Source: JBECKR01 sp040235415
GTDB lineage: Bacteria > Acidobacteriota > Polarisedimenticolia > Polarisedimenticolales > Polarisedimenticolaceae
NCBI GenBank assembly: GCA_040235415.1
Contig: JBECKR010000079.1
Coordinates: forward strand, 1-11,817
Length of the DNA stretch: 11,817 bases
Direction of reading: 5' to 3'
Position numbers and translations under genes: made by a program. Below are positions 1 through 6,454 of the stretch, one piece after another. Positions within the stretch are counted from its first letter, which is position 1; every line of letters starts with the position of its first letter. Under the pieces are notes generated by a model. The model worked only from the letters and a program-made list of their open reading frames with translations, made no database searches and had not been told where the DNA came from.

Positions 1-2
1 GC

Positions 3-986
3 CCCGGGGACGCCGCGCCCGCGCCCGCGCGCACGACCCGCGTCGTCGATCTCGGACCGATCGAGCTCGAGGGCGAGCTCGATCCGCTCGAGGGCCCCTA
101 CGTCCGGCAGGCGTTCGATCCGCGCGAGGTCGGCTTCATCGTGGGATTCCGCGCCGAGGTCGTCGACGCCGCCTCGGGCCGGCCGCTCCCGCCCGGACAC
201 CTCGCGAGCGCCGAGCTGAGGCTCGACGTCAACGCGCCGCTGCTCCGCGTCTCCGCCTCGTCTCCCGATCTCGAGCTCCCGGCGGGCTTCGGACTCCCCT
301 TGGAGCAGGTCGTCGAGGACGCGCCTCGCCCGTGGCGCGGGCTGTCGCTCGCCGGGCGGGTGTTCGACCCGGACGGCTCCCACGCCGGGAGCGACGTGCT
401 GCTGCGCTGCACGATCGACTACCTTCCGGGCGCCGGCGTGCCGCCCGAGCGGGCGCCGAGGCCGCTGTACCGCGCGGGTCTCGCGATCGCGCTGGGGCCG
501 GGCGTGCTGGTCGAGAACGACCACGCGGAGGTACCGGGAGAGCCCCCCCGGCGCTACACCGAGCGCCGCGACCACTGGCTCGTGCCGCCGGGACCGCAGG
601 TCGCGCGGCAGCGCTTCCGCGACGTCGTACCGGTGCGGGGCCGCGTGCACTACGCCGTCGCGAACGTCGCGTCGCCGGTGTGGAGCCTGCGGCTGCTGCG
701 GGCGGACGACGGCTCCGAGCTGCTGCGGCTCCAAGCGATCGGCGACGGGGCGGCGGACCCGAGCGCCCCCCGCATCCCGCCGTACGCGGACCCCGCGGGC
801 GTCGAGATCCTGCCGGGCACGGAGTACGTCTTGGAGGCGACGGCCGACAACCGCCGGGCCGAGGCGGTTCCCGCGTCGGCGGCGCTCGAGCTGTTCTGGG
901 AGCCGGAGGGCGGCGAGCGGCTGACCTACCCGCCGCCGGACGCGAAGCCGGAGGTCACTGCATCACGATCCGGTCCCCGACCTTGA
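3..986 (+). CDS. C-terminal fragment of an unrecognised, probably exported protein
   Basis: The reading frame is open from the left edge to a TGA at 984-986, so the true start lies outside the window. An internal GTG at 141 is only a fallback start. The visible 327 residues begin with an Ala/Pro/Arg-rich stretch and continue as beta-rich sequence with many short hydrophobic strands. These include VGFIVGFRAEVVD near residue 43 and VHYAVANVASPVWSLRL near residue 215. No catalytic motif is obvious. The strand pattern vaguely recalls two-domain copper-type beta-sandwich proteins, but the His clusters expected there are absent, so I give no function. The last 32 bases overlap the 3' end of the convergent CsgG-family gene, so the final Thr/Arg/Ser/Pro tail may be a read-on extension. 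Codon use is strongly G/C at third positions, which supports real coding. Confidence 0.75.
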   Translation, partial: PGDAAPAPARTTRVVDLGPIELEGELDPLEGPYVRQAFDPREVGFIVGFRAEVVDAASGRPLPPGHLASAELRLDVNAPLLRVSASSPDLELPAGFGLPLEQVVEDAPRPWRGLSLAGRVFDPDGSHAGSDVLLRCTIDYLPGAGVPPERAPRPLYRAGLAIALGPGVLVENDHAEVPGEPPRRYTERRDHWLVPPGPQVARQRFRDVVPVRGRVHYAVANVASPVWSLRLLRADDGSELLRLQAIGDGAADPSAPRIPPYADPAGVEILPGTEYVLEATADNRRAEAVPASAALELFWEPEGGERLTYPPPDAKPEVTASRSGPRP

Positions 987-1911
987 AGCCGCTGCCGCTC
1001 ACGACCTTCGCGATGCTCAGGCGGTCGTTCACGACCTTCGTGATCTCGATCGTCCCGGCCGTCGTCTCGACCGCGCCGAGCGACTCGCCGGTCTCGGGGT
1101 CCTTGATCGCCTCGCCGAGGCTGCGGACCTCGAAACGGTCGCCGGGTTTGACGCCGTCGGCCCCGCCGACGTTGACGTAGACCTCCGAGCCGCCGACCTT
1201 CGCGATCTTGCCCTCGACCCCGCCTCGAACCGTCGACGGCTCGACCGACGACGCCTTGCCCGCGATGTCGCTCGCGAGCTTGTCGACCGCCTCGCTCAGG
1301 ACCTTCGACGCGATCCCGGAGTCCCAGTTGGTGCCGAAGCTCGCGCCCGAGAACTCGCCCTTGCCGAAGCGGTGCGTGCCCGCGCCGTCGTACGCCCCGA
1401 GAATCTCCGCCGTCGAGGTGTCGACGAGGCGCGCGGTCAGCTTGGCCTTGCCCGTGACGAGCGATCCGCCCACCCCGGAGCCCCACTTCCACTTGCCGAT
1501 CTGCGGGATGTGGCCGCCCTTCTCGTCGATGCCGAACTCGACGACGGAGCCGATCACGACCAGCTGGACCCCGAGGATCTTGCCGATCCGGGCCGCGGTC
1601 GAGGGGTCGACGCGCCCGCTCAGCCCGAGGTTCTGCTCCTGCAGGATCTTGTCGAGCTGCTGGCGCTCGATGACGCGGAACTTCCCGCTCTTCACGAGCT
1701 GCGAGGTCAGGTCGTCCGCCGCGGCGCGCGCGAGGTTGTTGTAGCTCCAGGAGTACTGCCAGGTGTTGTGGATCGCCTCGGTGTCGAAGTCGACGACCGC
1801 GATCCGGATCTTGCCGTCGTCGGCGGCCCGCGCGATCCCGCTCCACGCGGCGAGCGGGCAGACCAGGGCGGCCGACAGCAGGAGTCCGACGAACGTGCGC
1901 GTGCGCATCAT
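955..1911 (-). CDS. Secreted CsgG-family protein
   Basis: This 318-residue protein starts MMRTRTF, with a GAGGTG ribosome site 5-6 bases upstream of the tandem ATGs. Residues 1-29 are a signal peptide ending ARA; Cys18 is not in a good lipobox, so signal peptidase I is likely. Residues about 35-225 match the CsgG family: IRIAVVDFD (36-43), the helix that places RVIERQQLDKILQEQ (79-93), and ARIGKILGVQLVVIGSV (107-123). CsgG-family proteins include the curli secretion pore and many envelope assembly factors. From about 230 there is a separate beta domain containing VNVGGADGVKPGDRFEV (247-262) and ending FKVGDRIV, like the C-terminal domain seen in flagellar FlgT-type proteins. It follows infC by 44 bases and may share its transcript. 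A role in envelope or surface assembly is inference; no curli genes are visible. Confidence 0.85.
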   Translation of the reverse strand: MMRTRTFVGLLLSAALVCPLAAWSGIARAADDGKIRIAVVDFDTEAIHNTWQYSWSYNNLARAAADDLTSQLVKSGKFRVIERQQLDKILQEQNLGLSGRVDPSTAARIGKILGVQLVVIGSVVEFGIDEKGGHIPQIGKWKWGSGVGGSLVTGKAKLTARLVDTSTAEILGAYDGAGTHRFGKGEFSGASFGTNWDSGIASKVLSEAVDKLASDIAGKASSVEPSTVRGGVEGKIAKVGGSEVYVNVGGADGVKPGDRFEVRSLGEAIKDPETGESLGAVETTAGTIEITKVVNDRLSIAKVVSGSGFKVGDRIVMQ

Positions 1912-1955
1912 GGGTTCACCTCGCAACCGAATCCGTTCCGTCCGCGAAGCCGGGG

Positions 1956-2471
1956 TCAGGACTTGCGCGGCGCCAGCACCATGCTCATGTCGCGGTTCAC
2001 GATCCCGCCGGGGGCGCTCTCGACGATCGCGATCTCGTTCAGGATCTCGATGACGCGATCGAGGAGCTTGCGGCCGTTCTCGGGCCGGCGGAGGTCGCGA
2101 CCCCGGAACATGATCGTCACCTTGACCTTGTCGCCGTCGTTCAGGAAACGCTTGGCGTGCGAAAGCTTCGTCTCGAGGTCGTGGTCGTCGATGTTCGGCC
2201 GGAGCTTGACCTGCTTGACGGTGATGCGGGACTCCTTCTTCCGGGCCTCCCGCGCCCGCTTCGCGGTCTCGAAGCGATGCCGTCCCCAGTCCATGATCCG
2301 GACCACGATCGGCCGCGCATCCGGCGCGACCTCGACGAGGTCGAGGCCGGCTTCCTCCGCGGCCCTGCGCGCCTCCTCGATGGGGACGATTCCGACCTGC
2401 TCGCCGTCCGCCCCGATCAGCCGGACCGGGCTCAGACGGATCTGCTCGTTGATACGAACCCGTTCGTCGAT
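1956..2471 (-). CDS. infC: Translation initiation factor IF-3 (AUC start codon)
   Basis: IF-3 binds the 30S subunit, keeps it apart from 50S and proofreads the initiator tRNA and start codon. The frame gives 171 residues, close to the usual 170-180. The N domain carries RINEQIRL (6-13), VRLIGADGEQVGIV (16-29) and DLVEVAPDARP (44-54). The C domain carries KVKLRPNIDDHD and KVTIMFRGRD and ends MSMVLAPRKS. The first standard start in this frame is a GTG at residue 56, which would delete most of the N domain. Instead, ATC at 2469-2471 lies 5 bases after a perfect AGGAGGT, and no ATG, GTG or TTG precedes it in frame near the site. E. coli infC starts with AUU, which IF-3 itself discriminates against, giving autoregulation; the AUC here fits that scheme. 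rpmI and rplT, the usual next genes, are absent: a CsgG-family gene follows. Confidence 0.93.
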   Translation of the reverse strand: MDERVRINEQIRLSPVRLIGADGEQVGIVPIEEARRAAEEAGLDLVEVAPDARPIVVRIMDWGRHRFETAKRAREARKKESRITVKQVKLRPNIDDHDLETKLSHAKRFLNDGDKVKVTIMFRGRDLRRPENGRKLLDRVIEILNEIAIVESAPGGIVNRDMSMVLAPRKS

Positions 2472-2476
2472 TCCAC

Positions 2477-2483
2477 ACCTCCT
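2477..2483 (-). promoter_or_regulatory. Shine-Dalgarno that sets the AUC start of infC
   Basis: On the minus strand this reads AGGAGGT, a full anti-16S match. It is followed by 5 bases and then ATC. The overlapping GTG at 2476-2478 is out of frame with IF-3 and sits inside or next to the ribosome site, so it cannot be the infC start. Confidence 0.8.
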
Positions 2484-2549
2484 ATGCCGTGGCCATGCGC
2501 TTGCCTGTCTTGACTTTGGACCGATCGCCGCGGCGACGGTCGCCGACGG

Positions 2550-2578
2550 AATATAACACCCTGGGGGCGGGCGGCCAA
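2550..2578 (-). promoter_or_regulatory. Promoter of infC
   Basis: On the minus strand TTGGCC (2573-2578) is followed after 17 bases by TATATT (2550-2555), with TG one base before the hexamer, as in an extended -10. Transcription would begin near 2543, giving a leader of about 72 bases to the AUC start. A 6-base-pair hairpin (CGGCGA-cgg-TCGCCG, 2531-2545) would sit at the very 5' end. The -35 box lies just past the queF stop, so infC can be expressed independently of queF. Confidence 0.6.
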
Positions 2579-2588
2579 GCCGTCGGGA

Positions 2589-2966
2589 TCAACCCTTCCG
2601 GGCGCGCCGCCGCGGTGCGGCGTGCTCCGCCGTGACGACGGTGTGGATCCCGCCGCGGACGTTGAAGTCACCCCGCACCGTCATGCGCCGGGGCCGGATC
2701 GCGGCCACGAGGTCGTCCAGGATCCGGTTCGTGACGTCCTCGTGGAAGTGCCCCTCGTCGCGGTACGACCACAGGTAGAGCTTCAGGGACTTGAGCTCGA
2801 CGCACCGCCGGTCGGGGACGTACGCGATCGTGACCGTCGCGAAGTCCGGCTGCCCGGTCCTGGGGCACACGCAGGTGAACTCGGGGCAGGTGAACTCGAC
2901 GGTGTAGTCGCGCCCCGGCCGCGGGTTGGGGAACGTCTCGAGCGTCTTGCCGGGTCGCGTGGGCAC
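2589..2966 (-). CDS. queF: NADPH-dependent 7-cyano-7-deazaguanine reductase (QueF)
   Basis: QueF reduces the nitrile of preQ0 to the amine of preQ1 with two NADPH, in cytoplasmic queuosine biosynthesis. The protein is the short, single-domain (B. subtilis YkvM) type. Numbered from the chosen GTG at 2966 (125 residues), it shows KTLETFPNP near the start, FTCVCPRTGQPDF with catalytic Cys34 and Asp41, the QueF signature ELKSLKLYLWSYRDEG (57-72), and HE (75-76), which contacts substrate. I chose 2966 because GGGAGG stands 8 bases ahead and homologues begin just before LETFPNP. A GTG at 3014 would add 16 Arg/Ala-rich residues but has no ribosome site. No other queuosine genes are in the window. 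It is divergent from the MFS gene. Confidence 0.92.
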   Translation of the reverse strand: MPTRPGKTLETFPNPRPGRDYTVEFTCPEFTCVCPRTGQPDFATVTIAYVPDRRCVELKSLKLYLWSYRDEGHFHEDVTNRILDDLVAAIRPRRMTVRGDFNVRGGIHTVVTAEHAAPRRRARKG

Positions 2967-3030
2967 GGTCTCGGCCTCCCGGGCGCGCGCGCGCGCCGCC
3001 CGCCATTCTCGCACGCCACGGCCCGCGCGC

Positions 3031-3036
3031 TAGAAT
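3031..3036 (+). promoter_or_regulatory. -10 box of the MFS gene, possibly leaderless
   Basis: TAGAAT (5 of 6 consensus bases) ends 9 bases before the ATG at 3046 in an otherwise nearly all-G/C region. Transcription would start about 3043-3046. No Shine-Dalgarno precedes the ATG, which fits a leaderless or near-leaderless message. I see no clear -35 box. Confidence 0.4.
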
Positions 3037-3045
3037 CGCCCATCC

Positions 3046-4320
3046 ATGTCGATCCCGATCCCAGGCCGGATCCTCCCGCTGGCGCCGGGGACGTTCCGGG
3101 CCCTCCGCCACGCCGACTTCCGCTACCTGTGGCTCGGACAGGTCGTCTCGCTGTTCGGCACCTGGATGCAGTCGGCCGCCCAGGGCTGGCTCGTCCTGCA
3201 GCTCTCGAACTCGCCGTTCGCCCTCGGCCTCGTGGGGTTCTGCACCTTCGCCCCGACGATGCTGTTCGCCCTCGTCGCGGGCGTCGCGGCGGACCGCTTC
3301 TCCCGCCGGCACGGCCTGATGTGGACGCAGGGCTCCCAGATGGCGCTCGCGGTCCTGCTGACCGCGCTGACCGCCGCGGGGGTCGTGCGGGTGTGGCACG
3401 TCGCGATCCTCGCGTTCCTGAACGGCACCGCCGCGGCGTTCGACATCCCGATCCGGCAGTCGCTGCTGCAGGACCTCGTGGGCCGCGAGGACCTCTCGAA
3501 CGCGATCGCGCTCAACTCCATGGCGTTCAACGCCGCGCGCCTCGCGGGCCCCGCGGCCGCGGGCTTCCTGATCGCGGGGTTCGGCGAGGCGGCCTGCTTC
3601 GGGCTCAACGCGCTGTCGTTCGCCGCGGTGCTCGCCGCGGTGTGGCGGATGCGTCCCCCGGGGCGGCGCACCTCGCACCCGGCGACCTGGACGCGCGAGA
3701 TCCTGGACGGCCTGGGGTTCGCGCTGCGCTCGGTGCGGGCGCGCACCCTGCTGCTGCTGATCGTGGTCTCGAGCCTGTTCGGCGCGCCGTACTCGATCCT
3801 GATGCCGGTGTTCGCGCGCGACGTGCTCGGCGCCGGCCCCCGCGGCCTGGGGCTCCTGATGGGCTCGGCGGGGCTCGGCGCGGTTCTGGGGGCGCTGCAC
3901 CTCGCGGGACGGCGCTCGTACCGCGGCGCGGGCACGATCGTCGCGATCGCGATGGCCTCGTTCGGGGCCTCGCTCGTCGCGTTCTCGTTCTCGCGCGCGC
4001 TCGCGCTCTCGATGGCGCTGCTCGTCGGCGTCGGGGCCTCGATGATCTCGCAGCTCGCGACCAGCAACACGCTGCTGCAGCTCGCGGCGCCCGAGGCGCT
4101 GCGCGGCCGCATCATCAGCCTCTACATGCTCTCGTTCGTCGGGATGGCGCCGTTCGGGTCGCTTCTTTCGGGATGGGCGGCGCGGCAGTTCGGCGCTCCG
4201 GTGACGGTGCGGGTGGGCGGCGCGGTCTGCCTCGTCGCCGCGCTGACCTTCGCGCTCCGGCTCTCGGCGCTCCGCCGCGCGGCGGGGGTGCCGCCGCGCG
4301 CCCCGGCGGCCCCGGCCTAG
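3046..4320 (+). CDS. MFS exporter, EntS/MFS_3-like
   Basis: This 424-residue inner-membrane protein has the hydrophobicity pattern of a 12-helix major facilitator. After a short cytoplasmic N terminus, FRALRHADFRYLWLGQVVSLFGTWMQ (17-42) is the hallmark opening of the EntS-like MFS_3 group, which exports siderophores, drugs and other small molecules by proton antiport. The loop between helices 2 and 3 holds motif A, GVAADRFSRR (79-88). The second half is less conserved and ends in an Ala/Pro tail. The substrate cannot be read from sequence. It stands alone on the plus strand, back to back with queF. Its TAG shares CTAG with the stop of the convergent VOC gene. Confidence 0.9.
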   Translation: MSIPIPGRILPLAPGTFRALRHADFRYLWLGQVVSLFGTWMQSAAQGWLVLQLSNSPFALGLVGFCTFAPTMLFALVAGVAADRFSRRHGLMWTQGSQMALAVLLTALTAAGVVRVWHVAILAFLNGTAAAFDIPIRQSLLQDLVGREDLSNAIALNSMAFNAARLAGPAAAGFLIAGFGEAACFGLNALSFAAVLAAVWRMRPPGRRTSHPATWTREILDGLGFALRSVRARTLLLLIVVSSLFGAPYSILMPVFARDVLGAGPRGLGLLMGSAGLGAVLGALHLAGRRSYRGAGTIVAIAMASFGASLVAFSFSRALALSMALLVGVGASMISQLATSNTLLQLAAPEALRGRIISLYMLSFVGMAPFGSLLSGWAARQFGAPVTVRVGGAVCLVAALTFALRLSALRRAAGVPPRAPAAPA

Positions 4321-4682
4321 CGCCGCTCCAGGATCTCGACGTCGTAGCCGTTCGGGTCCTTCAAGAAGATGTAGCGCGAGGACAGCTCGGGCCGCGACTT
4401 GCGGTACCACCAGCCGCGGCGCTCGACGTCCTCGACGACCGCGTCGAGATCCTCCGTGAAGAACGCGAGGTGCCCGAACTGGTCCCCGAGGGTGTAGTCG
4501 TCCTTGCCGTGATTGAGGGTCAGCTCGACGTGGTAGCTCTCGTCGGAGTCGGTCAGGAACACGAGCATCGCCTCGTCCCCGATCGGGGTGCGGCGCACCT
4601 CCCGCAGGCCGACGAAGTCGGTGTAGAACGCGAGCGTGGCGTCGAGGTCCTTGACCCGGATCATGGTATGCGCGAGATGCAT
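4317..4682 (-). CDS. VOC-family protein, glyoxalase I-like
   Basis: The 121-residue protein has two beta-alpha-beta-beta-beta repeats of the vicinal oxygen chelate fold. It opens HLAHTMIRVKDLDATLAFY and ends FLKDPNGYDVEILE, the standard glyoxalase I end. The four metal ligands of glyoxalase I are all in place: His5, Glu53, His71 and Glu116. Lactoylglutathione lyase, which turns the methylglyoxal-glutathione hemithioacetal into S-lactoylglutathione, is therefore plausible. It is slightly shorter than E. coli GloA (135 residues), so another small-molecule VOC enzyme is possible. GGAGGGG precedes the ATG by about 5 bases. It lies 57 bases downstream of the receiver-DHp gene and may be read from the same transcript. 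Confidence 0.85.
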   Translation of the reverse strand: MHLAHTMIRVKDLDATLAFYTDFVGLREVRRTPIGDEAMLVFLTDSDESYHVELTLNHGKDDYTLGDQFGHLAFFTEDLDAVVEDVERRGWWYRKSRPELSSRYIFLKDPNGYDVEILERR

Positions 4683-4720
4683 GGCGGCCCCTCCGTGGCG
4701 GTTGACGGGAGGAGTCTAAC

Positions 4721-4734
4721 AGCCCGCGCGGGCT
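4721..4734 (-). terminator. GC palindrome after the receiver-DHp gene
   Basis: AGCCCGCGCGGGCT is a perfect 14-base palindrome beginning 5 bases beyond the TGA at 4740. It can form a 5-base-pair stem with a GCGC loop. The sequence after it on the minus strand (gttagact) is not a real T-run, so this is a weak or factor-dependent terminator at best, or just a spacer. Confidence 0.25.
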
Positions 4735-4739
4735 CGGGA

Positions 4740-5444
4740 TCAGGCGGCCGGAGGAGTATCGGACTCGCCAAGGTCGACCATGAGCTCGCGCTCGAGGTAG
4801 GCCGTCATCTTGGGGTCCGCGAGGGCCGTCAGGCGGTTCGACACCTGCCCGATCCGCTCGATCCCGCGCCGCGCCTCGGCGACGTGGTGCCGCACCCGCC
4901 CGACGTCGCCCTTGTCGAGGCAGATCGCGATCATCTCGAGGTGCCCGAGCACCCCGGTCAGCGGGTTGTTGATGCGGTGCCCGAGCGTCGCCGCGAGCTG
5001 CGCGATCGCCGAGCGGTGCCGCGCCGCCGCGAGCTCGCGGTCGACGGCGCGACGCCTCAGCCCCGCCCGCAGCCGCGCGGTCAGCTCGTCGAGGTCGACC
5101 GGGGTCGGCACGAAGTCGTCCGCCCCGGCGGTCAGGGCCCGGACCGCGCGATCGCTGCCGTCGGCTTCGGCGAACAGCGCCACGAACGTCGTCCGCAGCC
5201 CGAGCCCGTCCTTCACCCGCCGGCAGAGCTCGACGCCCTCGCCCCCCGGGACGCGCCACGACGCCAGCACCGCGTCCGGCGCGAGCCGGTCCGCCTTCGC
5301 GATCGCCTCGTCCCCCGACGCCGCGACCTCGACCGCGAACCCCTCGCGGGCGAGCCGCGACACCACGACGTCCCGCCGCAACGGGTCGGCGTCGACCACG
5401 AGGACGGTCGCCCGTCGTTCGGGATCCGAGGGCGGGGCGCTCAT
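4740..5444 (-). CDS. Degenerate receiver fused to a DHp (HisKA-like) segment
   Basis: This is a 234-residue cytoplasmic signalling protein. Residues 12-130 have the CheY receiver fold: VLVVDAD (14-20) with the acidic pair Asp18/Asp20, then PDAVLASWRVPGGEG (56-70), and AGADDFVPTPVDLDEL (106-121). At the phosphoacceptor position there is Ser62 in place of Asp. The conserved Thr is Phe91 and the conserved Lys is Thr114, so classical phosphorylation should not occur. Residues about 140-215 form a helical hairpin with an H-box, LGHRINNPLTGVLGHLE (154-170), where His156 matches the histidine kinase phosphosite. No N, G1 or G2 boxes follow, so there is no ATPase domain. It could accept phosphate from a partner kinase, or act as a scaffold. 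It has its own promoter and no cognate kinase nearby. Confidence 0.85.
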   Translation of the reverse strand: MSAPPSDPERRATVLVVDADPLRRDVVVSRLAREGFAVEVAASGDEAIAKADRLAPDAVLASWRVPGGEGVELCRRVKDGLGLRTTFVALFAEADGSDRAVRALTAGADDFVPTPVDLDELTARLRAGLRRRAVDRELAAARHRSAIAQLAATLGHRINNPLTGVLGHLEMIAICLDKGDVGRVRHHVAEARRGIERIGQVSNRLTALADPKMTAYLERELMVDLGESDTPPAA

Positions 5445-5477
5445 CGCCGGCTGCTTCCGGAACGTGTCACCCGGTGG

Positions 5478-5505
5478 AATCTAGGTACGAAACGGGCGGC
5501 GTCAA
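5478..5505 (-). promoter_or_regulatory. Promoter of the receiver-DHp gene
   Basis: On the minus strand TTGACG (5500-5505) is followed after 16 bases by TAGATT (5478-5483). Transcription near 5470 would give a leader of about 26 bases to the ATG at 5444. The 5484-5605 stretch upstream is relatively AT-rich for this genome and holds no gene. Confidence 0.55.
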
Positions 5506-5571
5506 TCCGGATCAGGGACTTTTGGCGGGATTCGGAGAGATTGCGGTGTGGAGGGGTGGAATTGTTGAAGA

Positions 5572-5593
5572 GCCGGGCACGCGAGGTGCCGGC
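5572..5593 (-). terminator. Hairpin after vapC
   Basis: GCCGGGCAC and GTGCCGGC form an 8-base-pair stem with one bulged G and the 5-base loop gcgag. On the minus strand the stem is followed by TCTTCAACAATT, moderately T-rich. It stands 13 bases past the vapC stop and before the promoter of the next gene, a sensible place for a terminator. Confidence 0.45.
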
Positions 5594-5605
5594 CGGTCGC
5601 GACGA

Positions 5606-6064
5606 TCACCCGCCGGCGTCCGGGAGCGTCAACGCGCCGAGCCGGACGACGACGGCGTGCCCGCGCATCTTGCGGACCAGCGCGTCGTCGGGCGTGATCA
5701 GCGGGAACCCGTCGCGCTCGCCGAGCGCGACGTACGCCGCATCGTAGGCCGTCACGCCGTACCGCCAAGCGATCGCGTTCGCGCTTCGGAGCAGCGCCCG
5801 GTCGAGCGCCTCGACGCGGAGTTCCATCTCGGCCAGCGCTTCGAGCGCGGTCGCGACGATCGTCTCGTTCGCCGCTCCGCTGCAGCGGATCGCGTTCGCG
5901 ACCTCGAGCAGCCCGAACTCCGGGATCGCCAGCCGGCAGCGGCGCGTTCGATGGCGCTCGCGGAGCGCCAGTGCCGTCTCCCGATCCGCCTCGCCGTGGA
6001 GCGTGAACCATTTCGCCACGACCGAGGCATCGAGCACGTACGCCGGGTGCACGGCGAGAATCAT
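5606..6064 (-). CDS. vapC: PIN-domain ribonuclease toxin, VapC type
   Basis: This 152-residue PIN-domain protein begins MILAVHPAYVLDASVVAKWF. The acidic active-site set for Mg/Mn-dependent RNA cleavage is complete: Asp12 in LDASV, Glu54 in LLEVANAI, Asp108 in YDAAYVAL, and Asp126 (or 127) in LITPDD. VapC toxins cleave tRNA or other RNAs when not bound by their antitoxin. The ATG at 6062-6064 overlaps the stop of the upstream antitoxin as ATGA, so the pair should be translationally coupled. An open frame runs further upstream but only through the antitoxin gene. The exact RNA target cannot be told from sequence. Confidence 0.9.
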   Translation of the reverse strand: MILAVHPAYVLDASVVAKWFTLHGEADRETALALRERHRTRRCRLAIPEFGLLEVANAIRCSGAANETIVATALEALAEMELRVEALDRALLRSANAIAWRYGVTAYDAAYVALGERDGFPLITPDDALVRKMRGHAVVVRLGALTLPDAGG

Positions 6065-6351
6065 TTCCGCCTGCTTCCGGCGGGCGCTCGAACGCCTCGG
6101 GAATCGCGGTCCTTCCGGATCGATCCGACCGCGTCCCAGGATAAGAGCTTCTCGGCGACGGCGTCGATTCTCTTGCACGCCCGATCGACGCGGCGCTGGG
6201 CTTCCGCGTCCTCGCGGGCGCGCCGGAGCGCATCGAGCCGAACCGACAGGGCCTCCTGGACGAACGCGCTGCGGTTCATGCCGGCGCGCTCGGCCTCGGC
6301 GTCGACGGCTTCCAAGAGATCTTGGGGCAGAAACACGTTCACTCTCGCCAC
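6061..6351 (-). CDS. vapB: Ribbon-helix-helix antitoxin, VapB type
   Basis: The 96-residue product starts at a GTG preceded by GAGGTG 4 bases away. Residues 2-44 are a ribbon-helix-helix DNA-binding unit: the beta strand ARVNVFLP, helix 1 QDLLEAVDAEAERAG, and helix 2 MNRSAFVQEALSVRL. The rest is charged and Arg/Lys-rich (DAVAEKLLSWD near 63-73) and would wrap the toxin. It dimerises on its own promoter in known systems; the repeats at 6385-6429 are the likely operator. The stop overlaps vapC by 4 bases. Neutralisation of the neighbouring PIN toxin is inferred from order and overlap. Confidence 0.88.
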   Translation of the reverse strand: MARVNVFLPQDLLEAVDAEAERAGMNRSAFVQEALSVRLDALRRAREDAEAQRRVDRACKRIDAVAEKLLSWDAVGSIRKDRDSRGVRAPAGSRRK

Positions 6352-6384
6352 GGGACACCTCGTGCCACGAGACACGCCCGTACG

Positions 6385-6429
6385 CCCATCACGAGTGTGT
6401 GTCAATTGCGTAACAAAGTGTGTGATGGG
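6385..6429 (-). promoter_or_regulatory. vapBC promoter/operator with inverted and direct repeats
   Basis: CCCATCAC (6385-6392) and GTGATGGG (6422-6429) form a perfect 8-base inverted repeat 29 bases apart. AGTGTGTG occurs twice, at 6394-6401 and 6417-6424, a 23-base step close to two helical turns. Between them on the minus strand is a perfect -35 box, TTGACA (6400-6405). The -10 at 17 bases (TACGGG) is poor. The layout suits cooperative binding of the ribbon-helix-helix antitoxin over its own promoter. Confidence 0.6.
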
Positions 6430-6454
6430 GACGGGCGCCGGATGCGCGCGGCGG

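Noticed and set aside
1956..2306. IF-3 starting at GTG 2306 (116 residues)
   Set aside because: It would remove most of the conserved N domain, which is present upstream in the same frame down to the ATC at 2471.
955..2478. CsgG gene extended upstream to a GTG at 2478 (507 codons)
   Set aside because: The extension only reads infC out of frame. The signal peptide and ribosome site fix the start at 1911.
2980..3035. CG-repeat run (gcgcgcgcgc) before the MFS gene, considered as a repeat or Z-DNA element
   Set aside because: Short and expected in such GC-rich sequence; no repeat unit or partner elsewhere in the window.
2668..5259. Long minus-strand open frame (863 codons)
   Set aside because: Low-complexity Arg/Ala/Glu text produced by the wrong frame of the MFS, VOC and receiver genes.
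2622..5747. Very long plus-strand open frame (1041 codons) across queF, the MFS gene and the receiver gene
   Set aside because: Arg/Pro/Gly-rich shadow of real genes in other frames; GC-rich DNA rarely has stops. No domain pattern.
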